A stretch of DNA of 64,000 bases, from contig NZ_BCXA01000003.1 in assembly GCF_001894865.1 (NCBI RefSeq), positions 186,001 through 250,000 of the forward strand. The letters run 5' to 3'. Origin of the DNA: Rhodococcus maanshanensis NBRC 100610. Its GTDB lineage: Bacteria; Actinomycetota; Actinomycetes; Mycobacteriales; Mycobacteriaceae. Both the position numbers and the translations under genes were made by a program. The notes beneath the pieces were generated by a model, which saw only the letters and a list, made by a program, of their open reading frames with translations, was not told the DNA's origin and did not search any database. This document shows, in pieces, positions 32,601 through 41,741 of the stretch. Positions within the stretch are counted from its first letter, which is position 1. Every line of letters starts with the position of its first letter.

Positions 32601-35600
32601 CGCACGAGCGGGCGAGCAACACCGCGAGTGCGGCATGCACGGCCATGAACACGCTGGAGCTGTGTTCGCGGGCCAGCCGCACCAGCTGCTGGTGAACCTG
32701 CTGGTCGATGTCGAATTCCTGCACCGCGCCGCGCATGGACGGAACCTGCGGCCGCGGGCGATCTGTCGGCAGGGCCAGCAGCTCCGGCATGCCGTCGAGT
32801 TCCTGTCGCCAGTGGTCGAGCTGGATCGAGAGCAGGCTGCCGGGATCCGAGAACTCACCGAGTACCCGGTGCTGCCACAGCGTGAAGTCGGCGTACTGGA
32901 CCGGAAGCGGTGCCCATTGCGGTCCGTGCCCGTCGGAGCGGGCGGTGTACGCGACCATCAGGTCCCGCGCGAGGGGGGCAAGCGAGAACCCGTCCGCGCA
33001 GATGTGGTGCACGACGAGGGCCAGCACGTGCTCATCGGGGCCGGTTCGGAACAGCGCCGCGCGCAACGGAACCGCGACCGTCACGTCGAAACCGGAGCCC
33101 GCCAGTGCGGCGATCCGCGTGTCGAGATCCGACTCGTCGACCTCCTCGGTGGGAAGGTCCGGCAACGCCTCGGCGGTCGACACGACGACCTGGGTCGGTT
33201 CGCCGTCCACGGACGGGAAGAGCGTTCGCAGTGATTCGTGCCGCTCGAGTACGTCCGTCACGGCCGCCCGCAACGCGCCTTCATCGAGTCGTCCGGTCAG
33301 GCGCACCGCCATCGCCACGTTGTAGGCCGGAGAATCGGTGTCGAACTGGTTGATGAACCACATTCGCTTCTGGGCCAACGAAACCGGCACCGGCGTGGGG
33401 CGCGCCCCCGCGACCAGCGCCGGCCTGCCGCTCTCGTGGGAGGCCTGGGATTCGATGCGGGCCGCCATGCCCGCCACCGTCAGGGAGTCGAAGACCTCAC
33501 GAACCCCGAGCTGCGATCCGAGCGCCGCGTTGGCGCGCGCGACGAGCCTGGTGGCGATCAGCGAGTTCCCACCCAGATCGAAGAAGTTGTCGAGCACGCC
33601 GATTCGCGGTCTGCCGAGGAGGTCCGCGGTGATCGTCGCGAGGATCTCCTCGATCGGGTTGCTCGGCGCCAGGTACTCCGCGCCGGAGACCAGGAAATCG
33701 GGGGCGGGCAGTGCCTTTCGATCGAGCTTGCCGGTGGCGCCGAGCGGGAACTCGTCGAGCACCATGATCTGCGCGGGCACCATGTAGCCGGGCAGCAGCT
33801 TTCCCAGGGACTCGCGCAGCTCGGCCGTGTCCACCTCGGCGCCGGTCTCCGCGATCACGTAGCCGACCAGGCTCTCCCCGGTGATGGGGCTGTCGTGCAC
33901 GACGACAACGGCCTGCGCCACCGCTGGGTCGACGAACATGGCCGACTCGACCTCGCCGAGTTCGATCCGCAGTCCGCGGAGTTTGACCTGGAAATCGGAT
34001 CGGCCGATGTACTCCAGCGATCCGAGTGCCTCCCAGTTGCGCCGCCAGCGGACGACGTCGCCGGTCCGGTACATCCGCTCGCCGGGGGCGCCGAACGGAC
34101 TGGCAACGAATCGATCCGCGGTCAGCCCGCTGCGGCCGACGTAGCCACGGGCAAGTTGGCTACCGACGAGATAGAGCTCTCCCGGAATCCCGAGTGGCAC
34201 CGGGTGCAGACGCGAGTCGAGGACGTACACGCTGGTGTTCCACACCGGTGCGCCGATCGGCACGGTGACGCGGTCGTATTCGCTGCATTCCCACGAGGTC
34301 ACGTCGACCGCGGCCTCCGTTGGGCCGTAGAGATTGTGCAGGTCCGCGTCGCTGAAGCGGCGGAAGGCGTCGGCGGTTGTCGGCGGAAGCGCCTCGCCGC
34401 TGCAGAACACCCGGCGCAGCGAGGTGCACCGCTCGGGGTCGGCCTCCGAGGTGAACGCGGCCAGCATCGAGGGCACGAAGTGCATGGTGGTGACCCGCTC
34501 GGCCTCGATGACTCGAGAGAGATACCCGGGGTCACGGTGTCCGTCCGGTGCCGCGACGACCAGCCTTGCTCCGGTCTGCAACGGCCAGAAGAACTCCCAC
34601 ACGGACACGTCGAAGGTCGCCGGGGTCTTCTGCAGGACCGCGTCGGTCGGATCGAGACCATAGGTCTCCTGCATCCAGATCAGCCGGTTGACGATGGCGC
34701 GGTGGGTGACCGCGACTCCCTTCGGTCGGCCGGTCGAGCCGGAGGTGTAGATGACGTAGGCGGTGTTGTCGGGCCGCAGCGGGGCGGTTCGGTCGGCATC
34801 GGTGATCGGTGACGTCGAGTGCCGGGACAGGTCCATCGAATCGATCTGCAGCACTTCGACGGGGCTGCGCAGCTCGGCGTGGTCGGCCGCGGTGCTGAGC
34901 ACGCACACGGGCGCGGAACTGTCGAGCACGTACTCGGTTCTTGCTGCGGGGTGGTCGGGGTCGAGCGGAACGTACGCGCCGCCTGCCTTGACGATCGCGT
35001 GGATGCCGATCACGAGTTCGGTGGAACGCCGGATGGCCACGGCCACGCGCGATTCGGGTCCGACGCCCCGGGAGATCAGCTCCCTGGCCAGCTGATTGAC
35101 GTGCGCATCGAACTCGGCGTAGGTGAGTCTCTCGGCGTCGACCACGAGGGCGACCGAGTCCGGTGTGCGCTCCGCCTGCTCGTCGAGGAGTCCGACGAGC
35201 GTGGTTTCGGGGACCGGGACGGCGGTGTTGTTCCATCCCTCGAGCACCCGCTCCCGCTCGTCGGCTCCGAGCAATGCGATGTCGCCGACCGTCGCGTCGG
35301 CGTCGGCGGTCACGGCCTCCAGGATCCTGACGAACCGTTCGGCGAGTCCCGACATCGAGGCCGGGTCGAACAGGTCACGGGCATAGGAGAACTGGGCGGT
35401 GATCGGCCCGGGTTCGCGCCGACCGTCGAGGTCGTGTTGGTCCGCGTCCTCCCAGTTCTCGGTGAGGATCACCTGGAGGTCGAACTTGGCGGTCTGGGTG
35501 TCCACATCGCTGACCCGCACGTCGAGGCCGGGCAATTCCAGTTCGGTGCCCTCGAGCCCCTGCAGGACCAACATCACCTGGAACAGCGGCGAATGCGCGG

Positions 35601-38600
35601 CGGAGCGATTGGGGTGCAGCGCCTCCACCAGCAGTTCGTACGGGAGGTCGGTGTGCCCGAAGGCCTCGAGATCGGTGGTGCGGGTCTGGGTGAGCAGGTC
35701 CGAGAAGGCGCCGCCGGTGTCCACCTGGGTTCGCAACACGAGGGTGTTGACGAACATGCCGACCACGTCGTCGAGCGCCGCCTCGCCGCGACCGCCGACC
35801 GGGGTGCCGATCGAGATGTCGGTCGAGTCGCTCGCCCTCGCCAACAGCACCGCGAGCGCAGCATGCAGGACCATGAACAGGCTGGCGTTCCGCGCTCCCG
35901 CGATCTCGAGCAGTCCGCGATGCAGGCTCGCCGGAATGGTGAAGTCGACGACGGCACCGCGAACGGTCGGCTGTGCGGGACGAGGTCGATCGGTCGGCAA
36001 TTCGAGCAGCTCCGGTGCGCCGTCGAGGGTGCGCGTCCAGAAGTCGAGTTGCCGCGCGAGCCGGCTCTCCGGATCGTGTTCGGATCCGAGGATGTCGCGC
36101 TGCCACACCGCGAAGTCCGTGTACTGGACCTCGAGCGGTGACCAATCCGGTTCACGACCTGACGAACGGCAGACGTATGCGGTCATGACATCGCGCGCGA
36201 GCGGCGGCATCGACAGTCCGTCCGCCGCGATGTGGTGGGCCACGATGACCAGGACGTGCTCGGTGGGGCCGGTGCGGAGCAGCCTGATCCGGACCGGCAG
36301 GTCCTCGGCGACGTCGAATCCCGCGGTCGCGATCAGCTTCAGGTGCTCGTCGAGCTCGGCGTCGCTGGTTGCCGTCACCTCGAGATCGGGGATTGCCCTC
36401 TCGGTGGGTAGCACCACCTGGACCGGGCCGTTCTCGCTGTTCGGGAAGACGGTGCGCAGCGATTCGTGGCGGGTGAGGACATCGACGAGTCCCATCCGGA
36501 GCGCGGCCAGGTCCAGTTCGCCCGACAGGTACACGGCGATCGGGATGTTGTAGGCGGCCGAGGAGGTGTCCAGTTGATTGACGATCCACATCCGTTGCTG
36601 GGCCAGCGAAACCGGCACGGGACCGGTACGCGGGACCGCCCGCAGCACGGGTCCTGGCGCGGTGCGCCCGCCGCCGGCTCCGATTCGCGCCGCGAGGCCC
36701 GCGACGGTAGGTGCCTCGAACAGGTCGAGCACCCCGATCTCGGTGCCGAGGGCGGCATTGACCCGTGCCACCACCTTGGTGGCGACCAGCGAATTGCCAC
36801 CGAGATCGAAGAAGCTGTCGTCGATGCCGATTCGCTCGCGTTGCAGCACTCCCGCGAGGACCGCCGCGATCGCCTCCTCGGCGCCGTCCCTCGGCGCCCG
36901 GTAGCCGGTGGCGTCCGCATCGAAACGAGGCGCGGGCAGCGCTTTTCGGTCCACCTTGCCCGCCGGGGTCAAGGGCACCTCGTCGAGGACGGTGAAGCTG
37001 GCGGGCACCATGTGCGCAGGCAGCGCGGCCGCGGCCTGCGCGAGGACCTCTGATTCGTCGACCTCGCGGCCCGATTCGGGCACGAGGTAGCTCACCAGCA
37101 CGGTGTCACCCGAAGGACCCGGGTGGCCGGTGGTCAGCGCGAAGCCGACGCTCGGGTGCGAGCGCAGCACCGCATCGATCTCGCCGAGCTCGATCCGGAA
37201 CCCACGGATCTTGATCTGGAAGTCGGTGCGGCCCAGGTATTCGAGGGAGATCTCGCCATTTCTCCGTGCCCACCGGACCAGATCACCCGTGCGGTACATC
37301 GGCGCGCCGGAGCGCGAGTGGGGGTTCGCGACGAAACGCTCGGCGGTGGTCGTCGGTCGCCGGTGGTATCCCCTGGCGACCCCGGGGCCGGCGATGTACA
37401 GCTCGCCGGGGACCCCGACCGGGACCGGGTTCAGGCGGGAGTCGAGCACCATCAGCCCGAAACCGACGAAGGGGCGGCCGATGCCGACCCTCTCCCCTGG
37501 CGACAGCGGTCCGCTGGCGCTCGCGATGACGGTGGCCTCGGTCGGGCCGTACCCGTTCAACAGCGCCCGGCCGGGGCCCCACTGCTCGACGAGTGCCGGC
37601 GGACAGACGTCTCCTCCGGTGAGGATGCACTCGATGTGGTCGAGCCCGGTCGGGTCGACCGAGGCGAGCACGGCCGGGATGACGAACGCGTGCGTGACGC
37701 GTTCCCTGCCGAGGAGCTCGGCCAGTTCGGCGCCGCCGTACAGGGTGGAGGGGGCGATGACCATCGTCGCGCCGGCACTGACGGTCATGAACAGCTCCAT
37801 GATCGACGCGTCGAAGCTGGGCGAGCTGAAGTGCAGGGTCCGCGAGTCCGGCGTGACGGCGAACCGCTCGCGAGCATCGGCGGCCAGGTTCGCCAGGGCT
37901 CGGTGCGTGACGACGACACCCTTGGGCAGGCCGGTGGACCCGGAGGTGTAGATCAGGTACGCCGCATGCTCGACCCGCAGCGGGCCGGTGCGGTCCGCAT
38001 CGGTGATCGGGGCCGTCGACTGCCCGGACCACAGGCGGCCGAGCTCGGGGTCGTGCAGGTCCAGCCACGGCGTGGCGTCGGACCGTTCACCGTCACCTGC
38101 GGCGAGTCCGAGCACCGCGCCGGAATCGGTGAGCATGTGAGCGATGCGGTCCGGCGGATAATGGGGGTCGACCGGCACGAAGGCCGCGCCGGTCTTGGTG
38201 ACCGACCACAACGCGAGCACCGAGTCGATCGATCTGGCGATCGACAGCGCGACAACCGATTCCGGACCGATCCCGCGGCCGATCAGCAAACGTGCGAGTT
38301 GGGTGGACCGAGCGTCGAGTTCGCGATAGGTCAGGCTGGTGCCCTCGAACGTCAGGGCCTCGTGGTCGGGTGCGATCGCGGCGGCCGCCGAGAGGATGTC
38401 GGGCAGTGGCTGTGGCGGTGCGCCTGGTGCGCCCAGGACCGGTGTGAGCGAGTCGAACTCGGCAGGACCGAGAAGTCTGATGTCGCCGACCGGCAGATCT
38501 GGGTCGACGGTGGCACTCTGCAGGACCCGGTCGATCCGGTCCGCGAACTCGGCGATGGTTGTGCGGTCGTACAGGTCTGTCCGGAACAGGATGCGGCCCG

Positions 38601-40584
38601 CGATCCCCGCCGGTTCCCCGGCGTGGGTGGTCAGTTCGGTGAAGACGAGGCGGACGTCGACCTCTCCCGTCCCGATCCTCAGGCCGTCCGGGCCGGATTC
38701 GGGATCCCCCTTGTCACCGAATTCGAACAGCACCCGGCATGGTGGGCCCGCCGGTGCACCCGCCGCGGCGCCCAGTCCCTCGACGACCTTCTCGTATGGA
38801 AAGTCGGAGTGTCGCAGCGCCGTCCGATCCGAATCGCGGATGGTGGCGAGTTGGTCGGTGAACGTGGAGGCCCCCGAGACCGTGTTCCGCAAAACCACCG
38901 GGTTGCCCGGATCGGCGGTGTCGGGTGGTTCGGTCGCCTGCCTGCGGTTGACAACGGTGCCGAGGACGACGTCGTCGGTGTCCGCGAGCCTGCCGAGCAA
39001 CACGGCGAGCGCGGTGTGCATCACCGCGAAGACGCTCGAGTCCGACTGCCAGGCCAGATCGGCCATCCGGCGGTGGATGCGTCGGTCGATCTCGATGTCG
39101 ACGTGACCCGTCGGTCCAGACGGTCGCACGGGTCGCGGCCGGTCGAGGGGCACGGAGGCGGCCTCGGGCAGGTGGGCGAGCGCGTGCGTCCAGTAATCGC
39201 GGTCCTCGTTGATCCGGCGTTGGCGGACGCCCGCCTCCGCGCTGGTCGCGTGGATGTCGCCGAGCCTGGTGCTCGGGGTGGCTGTCAGGAACTCCTCGAG
39301 CAGCTCGACGAACTGGGTGTGGTGAGCCTTCAGCTCGTCCTCGTCGTAGCGGTTCGGGTTGCCGCGGAAGTCGACGAGGGTCCTTTCGTCGGAGCCGCTC
39401 TTGTAGATGTTGACCAGCAGGTCGTCGACCGGTCCCGAGGTCACGATGTGATAGCCGCCGACGATCGGCCCGAGGGTGACCACCTGGTTGAACAGCATGA
39501 CGTTGACCATCGGGCCTGCGAGCCCACGGGAGGAGCCGGTCAGCCCTGCATCGCGGCGGATGTCCTCGACGCTGCACCGCTGATGCCGGAGTGCCCCCAT
39601 CAGCTCGAGCTGGACCCGCGCGACGAGCTCGGAGACGGTGTCGGTTTCGTTCACCGTGATGTGCAGGGGTGCGACGGTGGCGAGCATGCCCCCGGATCGC
39701 TGCAGCTGTGCCGTCGTCCGGCCGGACACCGGGAGGTTGATGAGGAGGTCGCGCTCGCCCGTCATCCGCCCGAGATAGCAACTGAAGGCCGCGATGATCA
39801 CCGCGGCCGAGGTCGCTCCGACCCGGTGGTCCGAATCCTCCAGCGCGGAGAGTCCAGCATCCGAAAGGCGAGCACTCACCAGCGAACTGCGCGCGGTGGC
39901 GGGTGCCTCCCGGTGGGCAAGGGTGGAACCCGACTCGATGCCGACGATGTGTTCCGCCCAGTACTGCCGGTCCGCGGTGAATCGGTCGGAGTTCCGGTAC
40001 TTCTGGTCCAGGTCGTAGAGATCGCGCACGGGCAGAGCGCGATTCGGCTCCGGCTCGGTGCCGTTGACGGCAGCGGTGTAGTGCGCCGCCATCCGGTTGA
40101 TCAGCGTCGCACCGCCGTAGCCGTCGAGGACCACATGGTGAATTCGCGCGTACCACAAGTAATCTCGGTCGCCGACCTGCAGGACCGAGGTATCGATCAG
40201 TCGGTCACTGGCCAGGTCGACCGGCGTCGTGTACTCCCCCTCGATCCATGCGTGGGCGGCGGCGGTCGGATCGGGTTCCCCTCGGAAGTCGAGGTAACCG
40301 GTGGAGGTGTCGCAGTCCGGGTCGATCACCTGATGCGGCTCGCCCTCGACGTCGACCATCTTCAGCAGCGGGGATTCGAACTCGTGCGCCGCGGCGTCGA
40401 CCGATCTGCGGAGCAGTTCGAGGTCCAGGTCGCCGTGCAGTTCGATGTAGTGCGCGATGAACTCCGGGACGGTGGGGCTGAGTTGCTGTGCGAACCACAT
40501 GCTCCGCTGGACTGCCGACAGCGGAAATGCCGTGTACTGCCCGTAAGGGTCTTGGGCTGGCCCCTGCGAATGTGTAGTCGTCAT
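13708..40584 (-). CDS. Giant seven-module non-ribosomal peptide synthetase
   Basis: A single 8,958-residue NRPS. Order: C*-(extra C-lobe)-A-T / C-A-T / C-A-T-E / C-A-T / C-A-T-E / C-A-T / C-A-T-TE. All seven A domains carry the SGSTGxPKG loop, and all seven carrier domains have the acceptor Ser (GGNS, GGDS or GGTS). C domains have HHxxxDG; both E domains have [11 protein letters not shown]; the TE has GWSLGG. By-eye codes give Ser for module 2 and Thr for module 5, the rest non-standard. C domains after the E domains (modules 4 and 6) open with SLSPLQ(T/S)GLLFH, typical of D-to-L condensation; the others begin like L-to-L domains. The ATG at 40582-40584 is chosen (GGGGAG five bases upstream); 49 upstream codons are open but unlike NRPS sequence. 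No MbtH-like gene is visible in the window. Lipopeptide status is inferred only from the starter C domain. Confidence 0.95.
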   Translation of the reverse strand: MTTTHSQGPAQDPYGQYTAFPLSAVQRSMWFAQQLSPTVPEFIAHYIELHGDLDLELLRRSVDAAAHEFESPLLKMVDVEGEPHQVIDPDCDTSTGYLDFRGEPDPTAAAHAWIEGEYTTPVDLASDRLIDTSVLQVGDRDYLWYARIHHVVLDGYGGATLINRMAAHYTAAVNGTEPEPNRALPVRDLYDLDQKYRNSDRFTADRQYWAEHIVGIESGSTLAHREAPATARSSLVSARLSDAGLSALEDSDHRVGATSAAVIIAAFSCYLGRMTGERDLLINLPVSGRTTAQLQRSGGMLATVAPLHITVNETDTVSELVARVQLELMGALRHQRCSVEDIRRDAGLTGSSRGLAGPMVNVMLFNQVVTLGPIVGGYHIVTSGPVDDLLVNIYKSGSDERTLVDFRGNPNRYDEDELKAHHTQFVELLEEFLTATPSTRLGDIHATSAEAGVRQRRINEDRDYWTHALAHLPEAASVPLDRPRPVRPSGPTGHVDIEIDRRIHRRMADLAWQSDSSVFAVMHTALAVLLGRLADTDDVVLGTVVNRRQATEPPDTADPGNPVVLRNTVSGASTFTDQLATIRDSDRTALRHSDFPYEKVVEGLGAAAGAPAGPPCRVLFEFGDKGDPESGPDGLRIGTGEVDVRLVFTELTTHAGEPAGIAGRILFRTDLYDRTTIAEFADRIDRVLQSATVDPDLPVGDIRLLGPAEFDSLTPVLGAPGAPPQPLPDILSAAAAIAPDHEALTFEGTSLTYRELDARSTQLARLLIGRGIGPESVVALSIARSIDSVLALWSVTKTGAAFVPVDPHYPPDRIAHMLTDSGAVLGLAAGDGERSDATPWLDLHDPELGRLWSGQSTAPITDADRTGPLRVEHAAYLIYTSGSTGLPKGVVVTHRALANLAADARERFAVTPDSRTLHFSSPSFDASIMELFMTVSAGATMVIAPSTLYGGAELAELLGRERVTHAFVIPAVLASVDPTGLDHIECILTGGDVCPPALVEQWGPGRALLNGYGPTEATVIASASGPLSPGERVGIGRPFVGFGLMVLDSRLNPVPVGVPGELYIAGPGVARGYHRRPTTTAERFVANPHSRSGAPMYRTGDLVRWARRNGEISLEYLGRTDFQIKIRGFRIELGEIDAVLRSHPSVGFALTTGHPGPSGDTVLVSYLVPESGREVDESEVLAQAAAALPAHMVPASFTVLDEVPLTPAGKVDRKALPAPRFDADATGYRAPRDGAEEAIAAVLAGVLQRERIGIDDSFFDLGGNSLVATKVVARVNAALGTEIGVLDLFEAPTVAGLAARIGAGGGRTAPGPVLRAVPRTGPVPVSLAQQRMWIVNQLDTSSAAYNIPIAVYLSGELDLAALRMGLVDVLTRHESLRTVFPNSENGPVQVVLPTERAIPDLEVTATSDAELDEHLKLIATAGFDVAEDLPVRIRLLRTGPTEHVLVIVAHHIAADGLSMPPLARDVMTAYVCRSSGREPDWSPLEVQYTDFAVWQRDILGSEHDPESRLARQLDFWTRTLDGAPELLELPTDRPRPAQPTVRGAVVDFTIPASLHRGLLEIAGARNASLFMVLHAALAVLLARASDSTDISIGTPVGGRGEAALDDVVGMFVNTLVLRTQVDTGGAFSDLLTQTRTTDLEAFGHTDLPYELLVEALHPNRSAAHSPLFQVMLVLQGLEGTELELPGLDVRVSDVDTQTAKFDLQVILTENWEDADQHDLDGRREPGPITAQFSYARDLFDPASMSGLAERFVRILEAVTADADATVGDIALLGADERERVLEGWNNTAVPVPETTLVGLLDEQAERTPDSVALVVDAERLTYAEFDAHVNQLARELISRGVGPESRVAVAIRRSTELVIGIHAIVKAGGAYVPLDPDHPAARTEYVLDSSAPVCVLSTAADHAELRSPVEVLQIDSMDLSRHSTSPITDADRTAPLRPDNTAYVIYTSGSTGRPKGVAVTHRAIVNRLIWMQETYGLDPTDAVLQKTPATFDVSVWEFFWPLQTGARLVVAAPDGHRDPGYLSRVIEAERVTTMHFVPSMLAAFTSEADPERCTSLRRVFCSGEALPPTTADAFRRFSDADLHNLYGPTEAAVDVTSWECSEYDRVTVPIGAPVWNTSVYVLDSRLHPVPLGIPGELYLVGSQLARGYVGRSGLTADRFVASPFGAPGERMYRTGDVVRWRRNWEALGSLEYIGRSDFQVKLRGLRIELGEVESAMFVDPAVAQAVVVVHDSPITGESLVGYVIAETGAEVDTAELRESLGKLLPGYMVPAQIMVLDEFPLGATGKLDRKALPAPDFLVSGAEYLAPSNPIEEILATITADLLGRPRIGVLDNFFDLGGNSLIATRLVARANAALGSQLGVREVFDSLTVAGMAARIESQASHESGRPALVAGARPTPVPVSLAQKRMWFINQFDTDSPAYNVAMAVRLTGRLDEGALRAAVTDVLERHESLRTLFPSVDGEPTQVVVSTAEALPDLPTEEVDESDLDTRIAALAGSGFDVTVAVPLRAALFRTGPDEHVLALVVHHICADGFSLAPLARDLMVAYTARSDGHGPQWAPLPVQYADFTLWQHRVLGEFSDPGSLLSIQLDHWRQELDGMPELLALPTDRPRPQVPSMRGAVQEFDIDQQVHQQLVRLAREHSSSVFMAVHAALAVLLARSCDTDDVPIGTPIAGRGEAALDDMVGMFVNTLVLRSRVGSDTSFADLLARTREADLRAFHHADLPFERLVDALALERSTSYTPLFQVVFEFRNNDRARLELPGLTVEGIDLGTEISNFDLQLTCTEEFDETGAPAGISAGFTYATDLFDPATVAGFGRRLVAILAAVTADPTVAVGDVELLDAAELSELAPARGAASVAARTLPELLAAPVALTPDSAALVVEDHELTYREIDERSNRLARILIAEGVGPGSVVAIAVPRSVESVLSVWAVTKTGAAFVPVDPDYPQERIEHMLTDSGATVGLTLTEFARRLPTLARYLELDTQETEAALAACAATAVTDSDRIAPLSLDHPAYVIYTSGSTGTPKGVVVPHRGLANLAASMRERFTITPSSRTLHLSSPSFDASVLELVMAFGAGATMVVARPGIYGGTELADLLRRDRVSHAFVTPAALESVDPHQLDDLECVVTGADTCPPDLVGKWVTSRRRMFNGYGPTEATVVATVSPPMSLGEPVVIGRPIRGSGLLVLDSRLRAVPLGVAGELYISGPSLAHGYRNRAGTTSDRFVANPFGDPGERMYRTGDLVRWVRAAGDVTGSDGAPVGDLEYLGRTDFQVKIRGFRIELGEIESALASYEGVSSAVASAHSNGSGPGRLVGYVVPEPGVVLDEASILSFVSGILAPYMVPAALVVLDGLPLTPVGKLDRKALPKPDFGAMATPGRAPESELEAVLATLFAEVLGLDAVGVDDSFFALGGDSIMSIQLVSRAKAAGVVLTPRDVFEAKTVSKLALVAGLGDTSEVVPLEELAGGGVGEMPLTPIVAWLLERGGNFDRLTQSALLVAPEDLTDTGELGRAIQTVLDRHDMLRARLQTTRATDPDTRADARMEVTAPGTVDAADLIRRIEVSAPPEDPGFDAEVIAQFEAAEQRLDPAAGVMMQVVWLDSGAGIGRILMVVHHTVIDGVSWRVLVPDLASAWAQIRAGQDPESDPVGTSMRRWAHALVQESENRTGELVRWREMLSGTDPVLGSRALDPVVDTSETVQKITVELSTEVTDAVLTRIPEAFHGSVNDGLLTALAMAVSRWRRDRGVHASATVVNLEGHGREDQVVPGADLSRTVGWFTTVYPMRLELSDIDLDDAFAGGRDAGAAVKAVKEQLLGVPDHGIGFGMLRYLSEHAGELGELPSPQISFNYLGRLTAGGTDDGPSVGWSPVADTDLDLVGTVDMPPASVLDINAVTTETSDGPRLRSTWAFPGEVLTAVEASELAGLWAEALTALARHAATPGTGGLTPSDLDLVDLEQGTIERLEDRYPDLADIWSLSPLQTGLLFHALLADKSVDQYTVQLALDVRGADADRIWRAGQALLDRHPNLRTSFIADIDGTTVQVQHGHVQVPWTELDVTGRGGRDREAEVARLMDEDRHNGFDMKSPPLLRFLLIRTGPDTHRLVMTNHHILLDGWSAPLLLRELLALYATDGDATTLPRANAYRDYLKWLSQRDSEKSMDVWMQALAGVDEPTLVAPLDRARLQWDTALSVLVEMGIERTQRLRAVARERGLTLNTLIRAAWGIIVAELTGRDDVVFGSTVSGRPPQIPGIESMIGLFINTLPVRITLDPFESLGELLSRIQDEQTALLDHHYLGLSDIQDAAGPAATFDTLTVFESYPFDRAALTADVDIAGLRVLGIPEINDAAHYPLAMVASAEDQLRLKVEYFPDLFERAEAETIAARTARVLDAFAESPDLPLSRLRLLSPEEETELLPVDGGAIESARTLPELFTDGAGIDPTTVALSMAGREMSYRELDERSNQIARSLLDRGVGPGTVVALAIRRSIESVMSVWAITKTGATFVPVDPNYPQDRIEHMLTDSGATFGVTVAEYGDRLPGTATWSVIDEQEASAEFDGRPTAAVTDADRPRPLRLDDIAYVIYTSGSTGLPKGVVVSHRSFEKLVAVQHDLFAPTSASRTLHFASPSFDASIFEYLLAAGAGATLVIVPPTVYGGVELARLLKRERVTHGFIISSALSGMDPAGLDDFQDVLFGGEAAPPELVPRWAPGRRLWNAYGPTEGTIVTNFSDPVSVDQPVTIGGPLRGIQEILLDGFLRPVPIGVPGELYIAGHNVALGYHRRTALTAGRFVANPFGGPGDRMYRTGDVVRWVRSPESGRLVIEYIGRSDFQVKVRGFRIELGDIDSALGEHDGIDFSVTIGHGAASNAVLASYVLPAAGHRIEPAEVREFLSTRLPAHMVPSAVMILDDIPLTPVGKLDRAALPAPEFVSTTEFRAPTTGLERTVADVFAAVLGVDRVGLDDSFFELGGNSLSATRVTARLSSALEIDLSVRALFEAPTVGTLAQRVALSDGEHRRPPLEAGDRTERLPLSLAQQRMWFLNQFDTESAAYNIPLAVRLTGHLDTEALREAVADVVDRHESLRTLFPMVDGQPTQVIVPAATAVPDLTALDTTESELPQVISDLISGGFDVTDAVPVRATLLRIGPDEHVLVLVVHHISADGFSMSPLARDVMAAYTARVSGARAPWSPLPVQYADYALWQHRVLGSEEDPDSLLARQLDHWTEVLSGLPEVIALPTDRTRPVYQSFHGERIEFTVPPEVHRALLDVTRQHNSTMFMAGHAALALLLAKLSGTTDIAVGTPIAGRGEAALDDLVGMFVNTLVLRSEVDPRASFGELLDGIREVDVAAFAHADLPFERLVEALAPERSTAHSPLFQVLLEFQNNEPPHLELPGLTADGLDLDLAVAKFDLQLTLAERYGEDGSPAGISAVFTYADDLFDPATVHGFAGRLCALLDAVATDPDRAVGDIEITDPAERDAMASLWNVAGVPAPAGTLVDRFASTVARRPGAVAVSCDGETLTYAELDDRANRLARVLIARGAGPESLVAVALPRTNDLVVALLAVVKSGAGYLPVDVTYPSDRLTFMLEDAAPICVIATGSDLDGLPGTDVPVLVLDSDELVTRLAAESGAPVTDTDRLAPLDPADTAYVIYTSGSTGRPKGVVVAHRNVLTLFANTEQKFGFDDSDVWTMFHSYAFDFSVWELWGPLLYGGTLVVVDYYTARSPEMFLELLRRERVTVLNQTPTAFYQLAEADRLATGDAPELALRYVIFGGEALDLGQLGRWYSRHGDTSPALVNMYGITETTVHVSHLPLDRAYAAEASASVIGRAIPGLRVSVLDGRLHPVPPGVTGEMYVAGDQVSRGYLGRAALTSGRFVADPMGAPGARMYRTGDVARWNRDGELEYLGRSDFQVKIRGFRIELGEIEAVLLRFPGIAQAVSLVREEPRGNRLIAYVVPEPGARPDETEVLEFAGTQLASHMVPAAVLVIDELPLTANGKLDRKALPEPDFATRVHAGRAPRTETETVLATLFAEVLGLDSVGVEDSFFALGGDSIMSIQLVSRSKAAGVAITPREVFEHKTVAALAIVAESAEAGEAIVLDELAGGGVGDMPLTPIMHWLTDRAGAAGREAADIRRYTQTALLTLPPGADADTVERTLQAVLDHHDMLRSRLIQRDSDREPMMTVTAPGSVPAASVLSRVEVAGVEGAEFSAIAAAELDAAADRLDPRAGTMLQVVWFDPSDSGEPDASGRLLMVVHHAVIDGVSWRVLVPDLASAWAQIRAGQDPVLAPVGTSMRRWTHALAEAGTARSGEMGLWRRMLAGPDPVIGSRALDPVVDTNETVQKITVELPSEVTESLLTRLPEAFHGSVNDGLLTALAMAVSRWRSARGEEVSATVVNLEGHGREDHVIAGADLSRTVGWFTTIFPVRLDLSDIDLEDAFAGGPGAGTAVKLVKERLLSIPDHGIGFGMLRYLSEHADELRERPAPQISFNYLGRMTDGAGTPDPGTGWIPVTDTDLDDAPSKQLPVASVLDINALTLGSPDGPRLRATWSFPTRVLRALEVRELADLWAEALTALARHAAAPTAGGLTPSDLALVELEQGTIERLEGRFPGLADVWSLSPLQSGLLFHAQMSDVSVDPYLVQLTMTLRGTVDPDRIRRAGQALLDRHPNLRAAFVAEQGGAAVQVIADRVELPWREIDLTETASEDREDAHAEVVAADRATRFDMSSAPLLRLLLVRFDEDEYRLTMTNHHILIDGWSTPLVIRDLLTLYATDGDASVLPPVHPYRDYLVWMSRRDVDQSTEAWRQALSDVEEPTVLAPTNDGRPHSGSQEIGLTLSEAETSLLRLVAGERGFTLNTMLQAAWAVVLGALTGRDDVVFGSTVSGRPPEIPGIESMVGLFINTLPVRVVLDPYESLGGLLDRVQHEQVALLDHHYLGLADIQKVAAPAAAFDTLTVFESYPIDRAGLTEQTDIAGMRIAGFDGRDSAHYPLAIVASGEENLHLKLEYLATAFDVDTVEAIAARVRRVLVAMATYPDLQLARMDLLSADEYATLVPVNGRPGVSARTLPELFEDAAAASPEATALVHEGRHVSYLELDLRSTQLARLLIARGAGPETYVALGIPRSIESVLAVWAVAKTGAAFVPVDPNYPQDRIEHMLTDSGATLGLAMTADRGRLPDSVPWLLLDGPECTAELATQSTRRVVDADRVSPISMTNAVYIVYTSGSTGTPKGVVVTHVGLENFATDQRERFATTPMSRTLHFSTPSFDGAVFEYLQAFGLGSTMVIAPQSVYGGAELAHLIKVEGVTHAFVTTAALATVDPGGLVEFQHVAFGGEACPPELVTRWAPGRKLTNAYGPTETTIMANISDPMTVGETITLGGPIRGVSEVVLDGYLRPVPAGVPGELYIAGVGLARGYHRRGALTAGRFVANPFGEPGDRMYRTGDIVRWRVEPASGERTVEYIGRSDFQLKVRGFRIELGEIDSEIMAYPGVSFAVTVGVPGPSGDTVLASYVVPKEDVPVRVPELTDHLANRLPSHMVPSSVVLIDEIPLTHVGKLDRSALPEPEFLGTATEYRAPGTPLERTIAEVFAAVLGVDRIGVDDSFFDLGGNSLIATRVTARLGTTLGAKIGVRTLFESPTIAALAALLSPEGTGADVRPPLTATERPSVIPVSLAQKRMWFLNQFDTTSPAYNIPLAVKLSGRLDTSALGAAIRDVLDRHESLRTMFPVEDGEPTQHVVPTDQVLPALTTIDVSDGELNSRIIELAGAGFDVTAGVPVRAALLRLGELEHVLTIVVHHICADGSSLGPLARDVMVAYDARVNGSAPNWEPLPVQYADYTLWQHRMLGAEDDPASLITAQLEYWTENLAGLPDVIALPTDRPRPLQQTFRGDRIEFAIDAGLHARVSDLARENNSTVFMVMHAALAVLLARLGDTDDVAIGTPIAGRGEAELDEMIGMFVNTLVLRTHVDPDAGFIELLESARETDLAAFAHADLPFERIVEALNPVRSTSYQPLFQVALEFQNTEQPHLALPGLDVDGVDLDIRVAKEDLELILAENIAADGTPAGVRGGIDYATDLFDPETVHAFADRFVRILDSVTADPRGAIGNIGILGEAEMSDMAPALGPEGGAPQLWPEILSAAAAAAPESLALSFEDQHLTYRELDDRSNRLARVLRESGVGPETFVALGLPRSIEEIVSIWAVAKAGAAFVPVDPTYPPERIEYMLVDSRAVVGLTVESRRGQLPDTMPWLVMDAPDFLASMSAMSASPVTDADRTVPLHLAHPAYLIYTSGSTGLPKGVIVTHQGIANLTAEEHSRFGVTERSRVSHLASPSFDASVFELMMAFGTSAGVVIVPPTVYGGSDLEDLLRREHVTHAFITPTALASMEDRDLTELQVLAVAGEACPPDLVDVWARERRMFNGYGPTETTIQASVSDPMESGVPVNIGNPAIGFGEVVLDAHLQPVPVGVPGEMYILGLGLARGYHNRIGLTSERFVASPFGDPGQRMYRTGDIVRWQRDPRTGDHTIEYVGRSDFQVKVHGFRIELGEIDTVLTHHPDIAFSATIGRTGPSGDTLLASYVHPVEGRTLVPAQVRSFASSRLPAHMVPSAVVVLDTIPMTPVGKLDRKALPTPEFGARTDEYRAPVTPTELAITEAYAEVLGVERVGVDDSFFDLGGTSIVATRVVTELRERFGDRIQLQSIFLDPTPAGLAHRLDEESAQSAADEALQVVIPLRPSGSKPALFCVHPGIGLSWGYAGLVQHLAQDRPAFGLQLPLISGGPRFESIEQLAHRYVQEMRAVQGHGPYHLLGWSLGGVIAHAMAVELRRDGAEVATLAIMDSYVTADGIPQALTVEELLQGLGLDLSTPEGEELTYARAVELLDESLGQHTGLTAAHLERISAGFTNSAEIMHRFRPAVFDGDLLFFSAAGASGNGEHSPEEWRPAVTGGIREVRVDCGHNQMIEPDSLAVVGPALEEYLSSH
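17675..20814 (-). other. NRPS module 6: C(D-to-L)-A-T
   Basis: C6 opens [13 protein letters not shown] with HHILIDG near residue 6733. A6 reads D-G-F-F-A-G-A-I-M; Gly at 236 and Ala at 299 suggest a roomy pocket. The T6 acceptor Ser is near residue 7590. Confidence 0.8.
20815..25584 (-). other. NRPS module 5: C-A(Thr)-T-E
   Basis: C5 has HHISADG near residue 5145. A5 reads D-F-W-N-I-G-M-V-H, the standard threonine code. T5 is again GGDSIMSI, and the E domain has [11 protein letters not shown] near residue 6238. D-allo-Thr is expected at position 5. Confidence 0.85.
25585..28734 (-). other. NRPS module 4: C(D-to-L)-A-T
   Basis: C4 opens with [13 protein letters not shown] and has HHILLDG near residue 4101, consistent with accepting the D-residue from module 3. 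A4 reads D-A-F-F-L-G-A-I-V. The T4 acceptor Ser is near residue 4958. Confidence 0.8.
28735..33434 (-). other. NRPS module 3: C-A-T-E
   Basis: C3 has HHICADG near residue 2525. A3 reads D-A-L-F-V-G-G-V-V (non-standard, hydrophobic). T3 has GGDSIMSI, the carrier form usually found before epimerases. The E domain has [11 protein letters not shown] near residue 3608. A D-residue is expected at position 3. Confidence 0.8.
33435..36664 (-). other. NRPS module 2: C-A(Ser)-T
   Basis: C2 has HHIAADG near residue 1450. The A2 pocket reads D-V-W-H-F-S-L-V-D, which matches the well-known serine code (DVWHxSLxD). The T2 acceptor Ser is in FFDLGGNS near residue 2338. No epimerase follows, so L-Ser is expected. 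Confidence 0.85.
36665..40584 (-). other. NRPS module 1: starter C, extra C-lobe, A1, T1
   Basis: The starter condensation domain (residues about 15-450) keeps HHVVLDG near residue 148. It is followed by a second, C-terminal C-domain lobe (about 455-725, beginning [13 protein letters not shown]) that has no HHxxxDG half. A1 reads D-A-M-F-L-G-G-V-I (positions 235 to 331), close to no standard code and probably hydrophobic. The T1 acceptor Ser is near residue 1263. A C domain at the very start of an assembly line commonly N-acylates the first residue. Confidence 0.8.
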
Positions 40585-40768
40585 CGCACTCCCCAAGCGA
40601 GTAGACAGAACTCGAAGGTGTATTCGGCGCAGTTTGCGCACTATTTTGTATGTCCGGATTTGTGTCGGCCGCGTTACACAGGGTATCGGCCGCGGACTGC
40701 TATTGTCGTCCGTTTCGGCCTTTGGTTCCATGTCCTGCGCGTTCGCGCGTAATGGCCCCTGGTCCGGC

Positions 40769-41101
40769 TCAGCGGAAGCGTTCGGCCTCTCGCGCGAGCT
40801 GGACCAGCCGGGAGCACAACGACGCCAGCTCGGACTGCTCAGCGCCCTCCGAGACGGCGGTCTCGACGTCCTCCGCGGCGCAGCGGACCGCGAACATCCG
40901 ATCCACGAGCGAGGCCGCCTCGTCTGCGGTCAGGACAACGGCGTCGGCCGGAATGGAGGTGCCCTTGACCGCGCTGCGCTGTTCGTAGGCGCGCTGGCGA
41001 CAGGACTGGCGGCAGTAGCGGCGGCGCCGGCCGATGCCGACGTCGGCGACCTCGCGTCCACACCACACGCACGAGTCGAGTCTGCGAGAGGGGCCTGCCA
41101 C
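40769..41101 (-). CDS. Small Cys-motif protein of unknown function
   Basis: A 110-residue basic protein. The N-terminus carries CVWCGR, then [17 protein letters not shown], so four cysteines sit in two close pairs, like a small zinc-binding treble-clef or ribbon. The C-terminal half is a predicted amphipathic helix region ([13 protein letters not shown]...[18 protein letters not shown]). It starts at GTG 41099-41101 with AAGGTGA upstream. Its position next to rbpA suggests a conserved Mycobacteriales protein, but I do not recognise a function. It lies 184 bp upstream of the NRPS start, on the same strand. Confidence 0.78.
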   Translation of the reverse strand: MAGPSRRLDSCVWCGREVADVGIGRRRRYCRQSCRQRAYEQRSAVKGTSIPADAVVLTADEAASLVDRMFAVRCAAEDVETAVSEGAEQSELASLCSRLVQLAREAERFR

Positions 41102-41211
41102 GGTCAGTCACCTTACTGCGCCTGCCGGCGGCGCCGTGCCGACCGACGACGCTGTGCGGTTGGAGGTTCGCTAACCGGTAAGATGGGGCGGTTGCGTCTG
41201 TGCGACGCCCG

Positions 41212-41237
41212 GGAACCATTCCAGCGTCCGTGGCGTT
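41212..41237 (+). promoter_or_regulatory. Candidate ECF-sigma (SigH/SigR-like) promoter of rbpA
   Basis: GGAAC (41212-41216) and CGTT (41234-41237) are separated by 17 bases, or 18 counted to GTT. This is the spacing of SigR/SigH-type thiol-stress promoters, and rbpA of Streptomyces belongs to the SigR regulon. It lies 82 bp before the rbpA ATG. A TAAGAT hexamer at 41179-41184 could be a separate housekeeping -10 element. Confidence 0.5.
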
Positions 41238-41319
41238 GAAGATGAGTGAATGCCTGCTGATCGGTGTACTACTGCCGATCCAGCGCGCTCGCGTGCCGAC
41301 CTAGGGAGAGGACACCACC

Positions 41320-41658
41320 ATGGCAGATCGCGTACTTCGAGGAAGCCGACTCGGAGCGGTGAGCTATGAGACCGATCGCGACCACGACCTGGCACCCCGC
41401 CGCATGGCCCGGTACCGCTGCGACAACGGCGAAGAGTTCGACGTCCCCTTCTCCGACGATGCCGAGATCCCCGGCACCTGGCTGTGCAAGAACGGCCTGG
41501 AGGGCAGCCTCCTCGAGGGCACCGCGCCGGAGGCCAAGAAGGTCAAGCCGCCGCGTACCCACTGGGACATGCTGCTCGAGCGCCGTTCCGTCGAGGAGCT
41601 CGAGGAGCTGCTCAAGGAGCGCCTTGACCTGCTGAAGACCAAGCGACGCGGAGCCTAG
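41320..41658 (+). CDS. rbpA: RNA polymerase-binding protein RbpA
   Basis: A 112-residue actinobacterial transcription activator that binds the beta' subunit, the primary sigma factor and promoter DNA, stabilising open complexes. The N-terminal tail (MADRVLRGSRLGAVSYETD) and core (RYRCDNGEEFDVPFSDDAEIPGTWLCKNG) match the family closely; the two Cys are at residues about 34 and 56. The C-terminal helix KPPRTHWDMLLERRSVEELEELL is the sigma-interaction domain. GGGAGAGGA lies upstream of the ATG. It converges with the ppm gene across a strong hairpin, and an ECF-type promoter lies upstream. Confidence 0.96.
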   Translation: MADRVLRGSRLGAVSYETDRDHDLAPRRMARYRCDNGEEFDVPFSDDAEIPGTWLCKNGLEGSLLEGTAPEAKKVKPPRTHWDMLLERRSVEELEELLKERLDLLKTKRRGA

Positions 41659-41686
41659 TCGGCGCCGGGCTTCGCCCGAACACATC

Positions 41687-41722
41687 AACGCCGCCCCCGG
41701 GGAGATCCCCGGGGGCGGCGTT
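41687..41722. terminator. Bidirectional hairpin terminator between rbpA and ppm
   Basis: Perfect 16-bp arms (AACGCCGCCCCCGGGG and its complement) around an AGAT loop. It is placed between two converging genes, so it should stop transcription from both sides. Confidence 0.85.
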
Positions 41723-41741
41723 GTCGTATCCGATGCCCTGA

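Noticed and set aside
17980-33234. Two very long plus-strand open frames of more than 2,400 codons each inside the NRPS
   Set aside because: They are antisense shadows of the NRPS produced by GC-rich codon use. They show no domain motifs, whereas the minus strand shows a full run of C, A, T and E motifs.
40585-40731. Forty-nine extra N-terminal codons for the NRPS
   Set aside because: The added sequence is Arg/Thr-rich with no condensation-domain similarity, and ATG 40584 has GGGGAG upstream.
41160-41190. TAAGAT as the sole rbpA promoter
   Set aside because: No good -35 lies at the right distance. The GGAAC-CGTT pair is the better match, although both may work.
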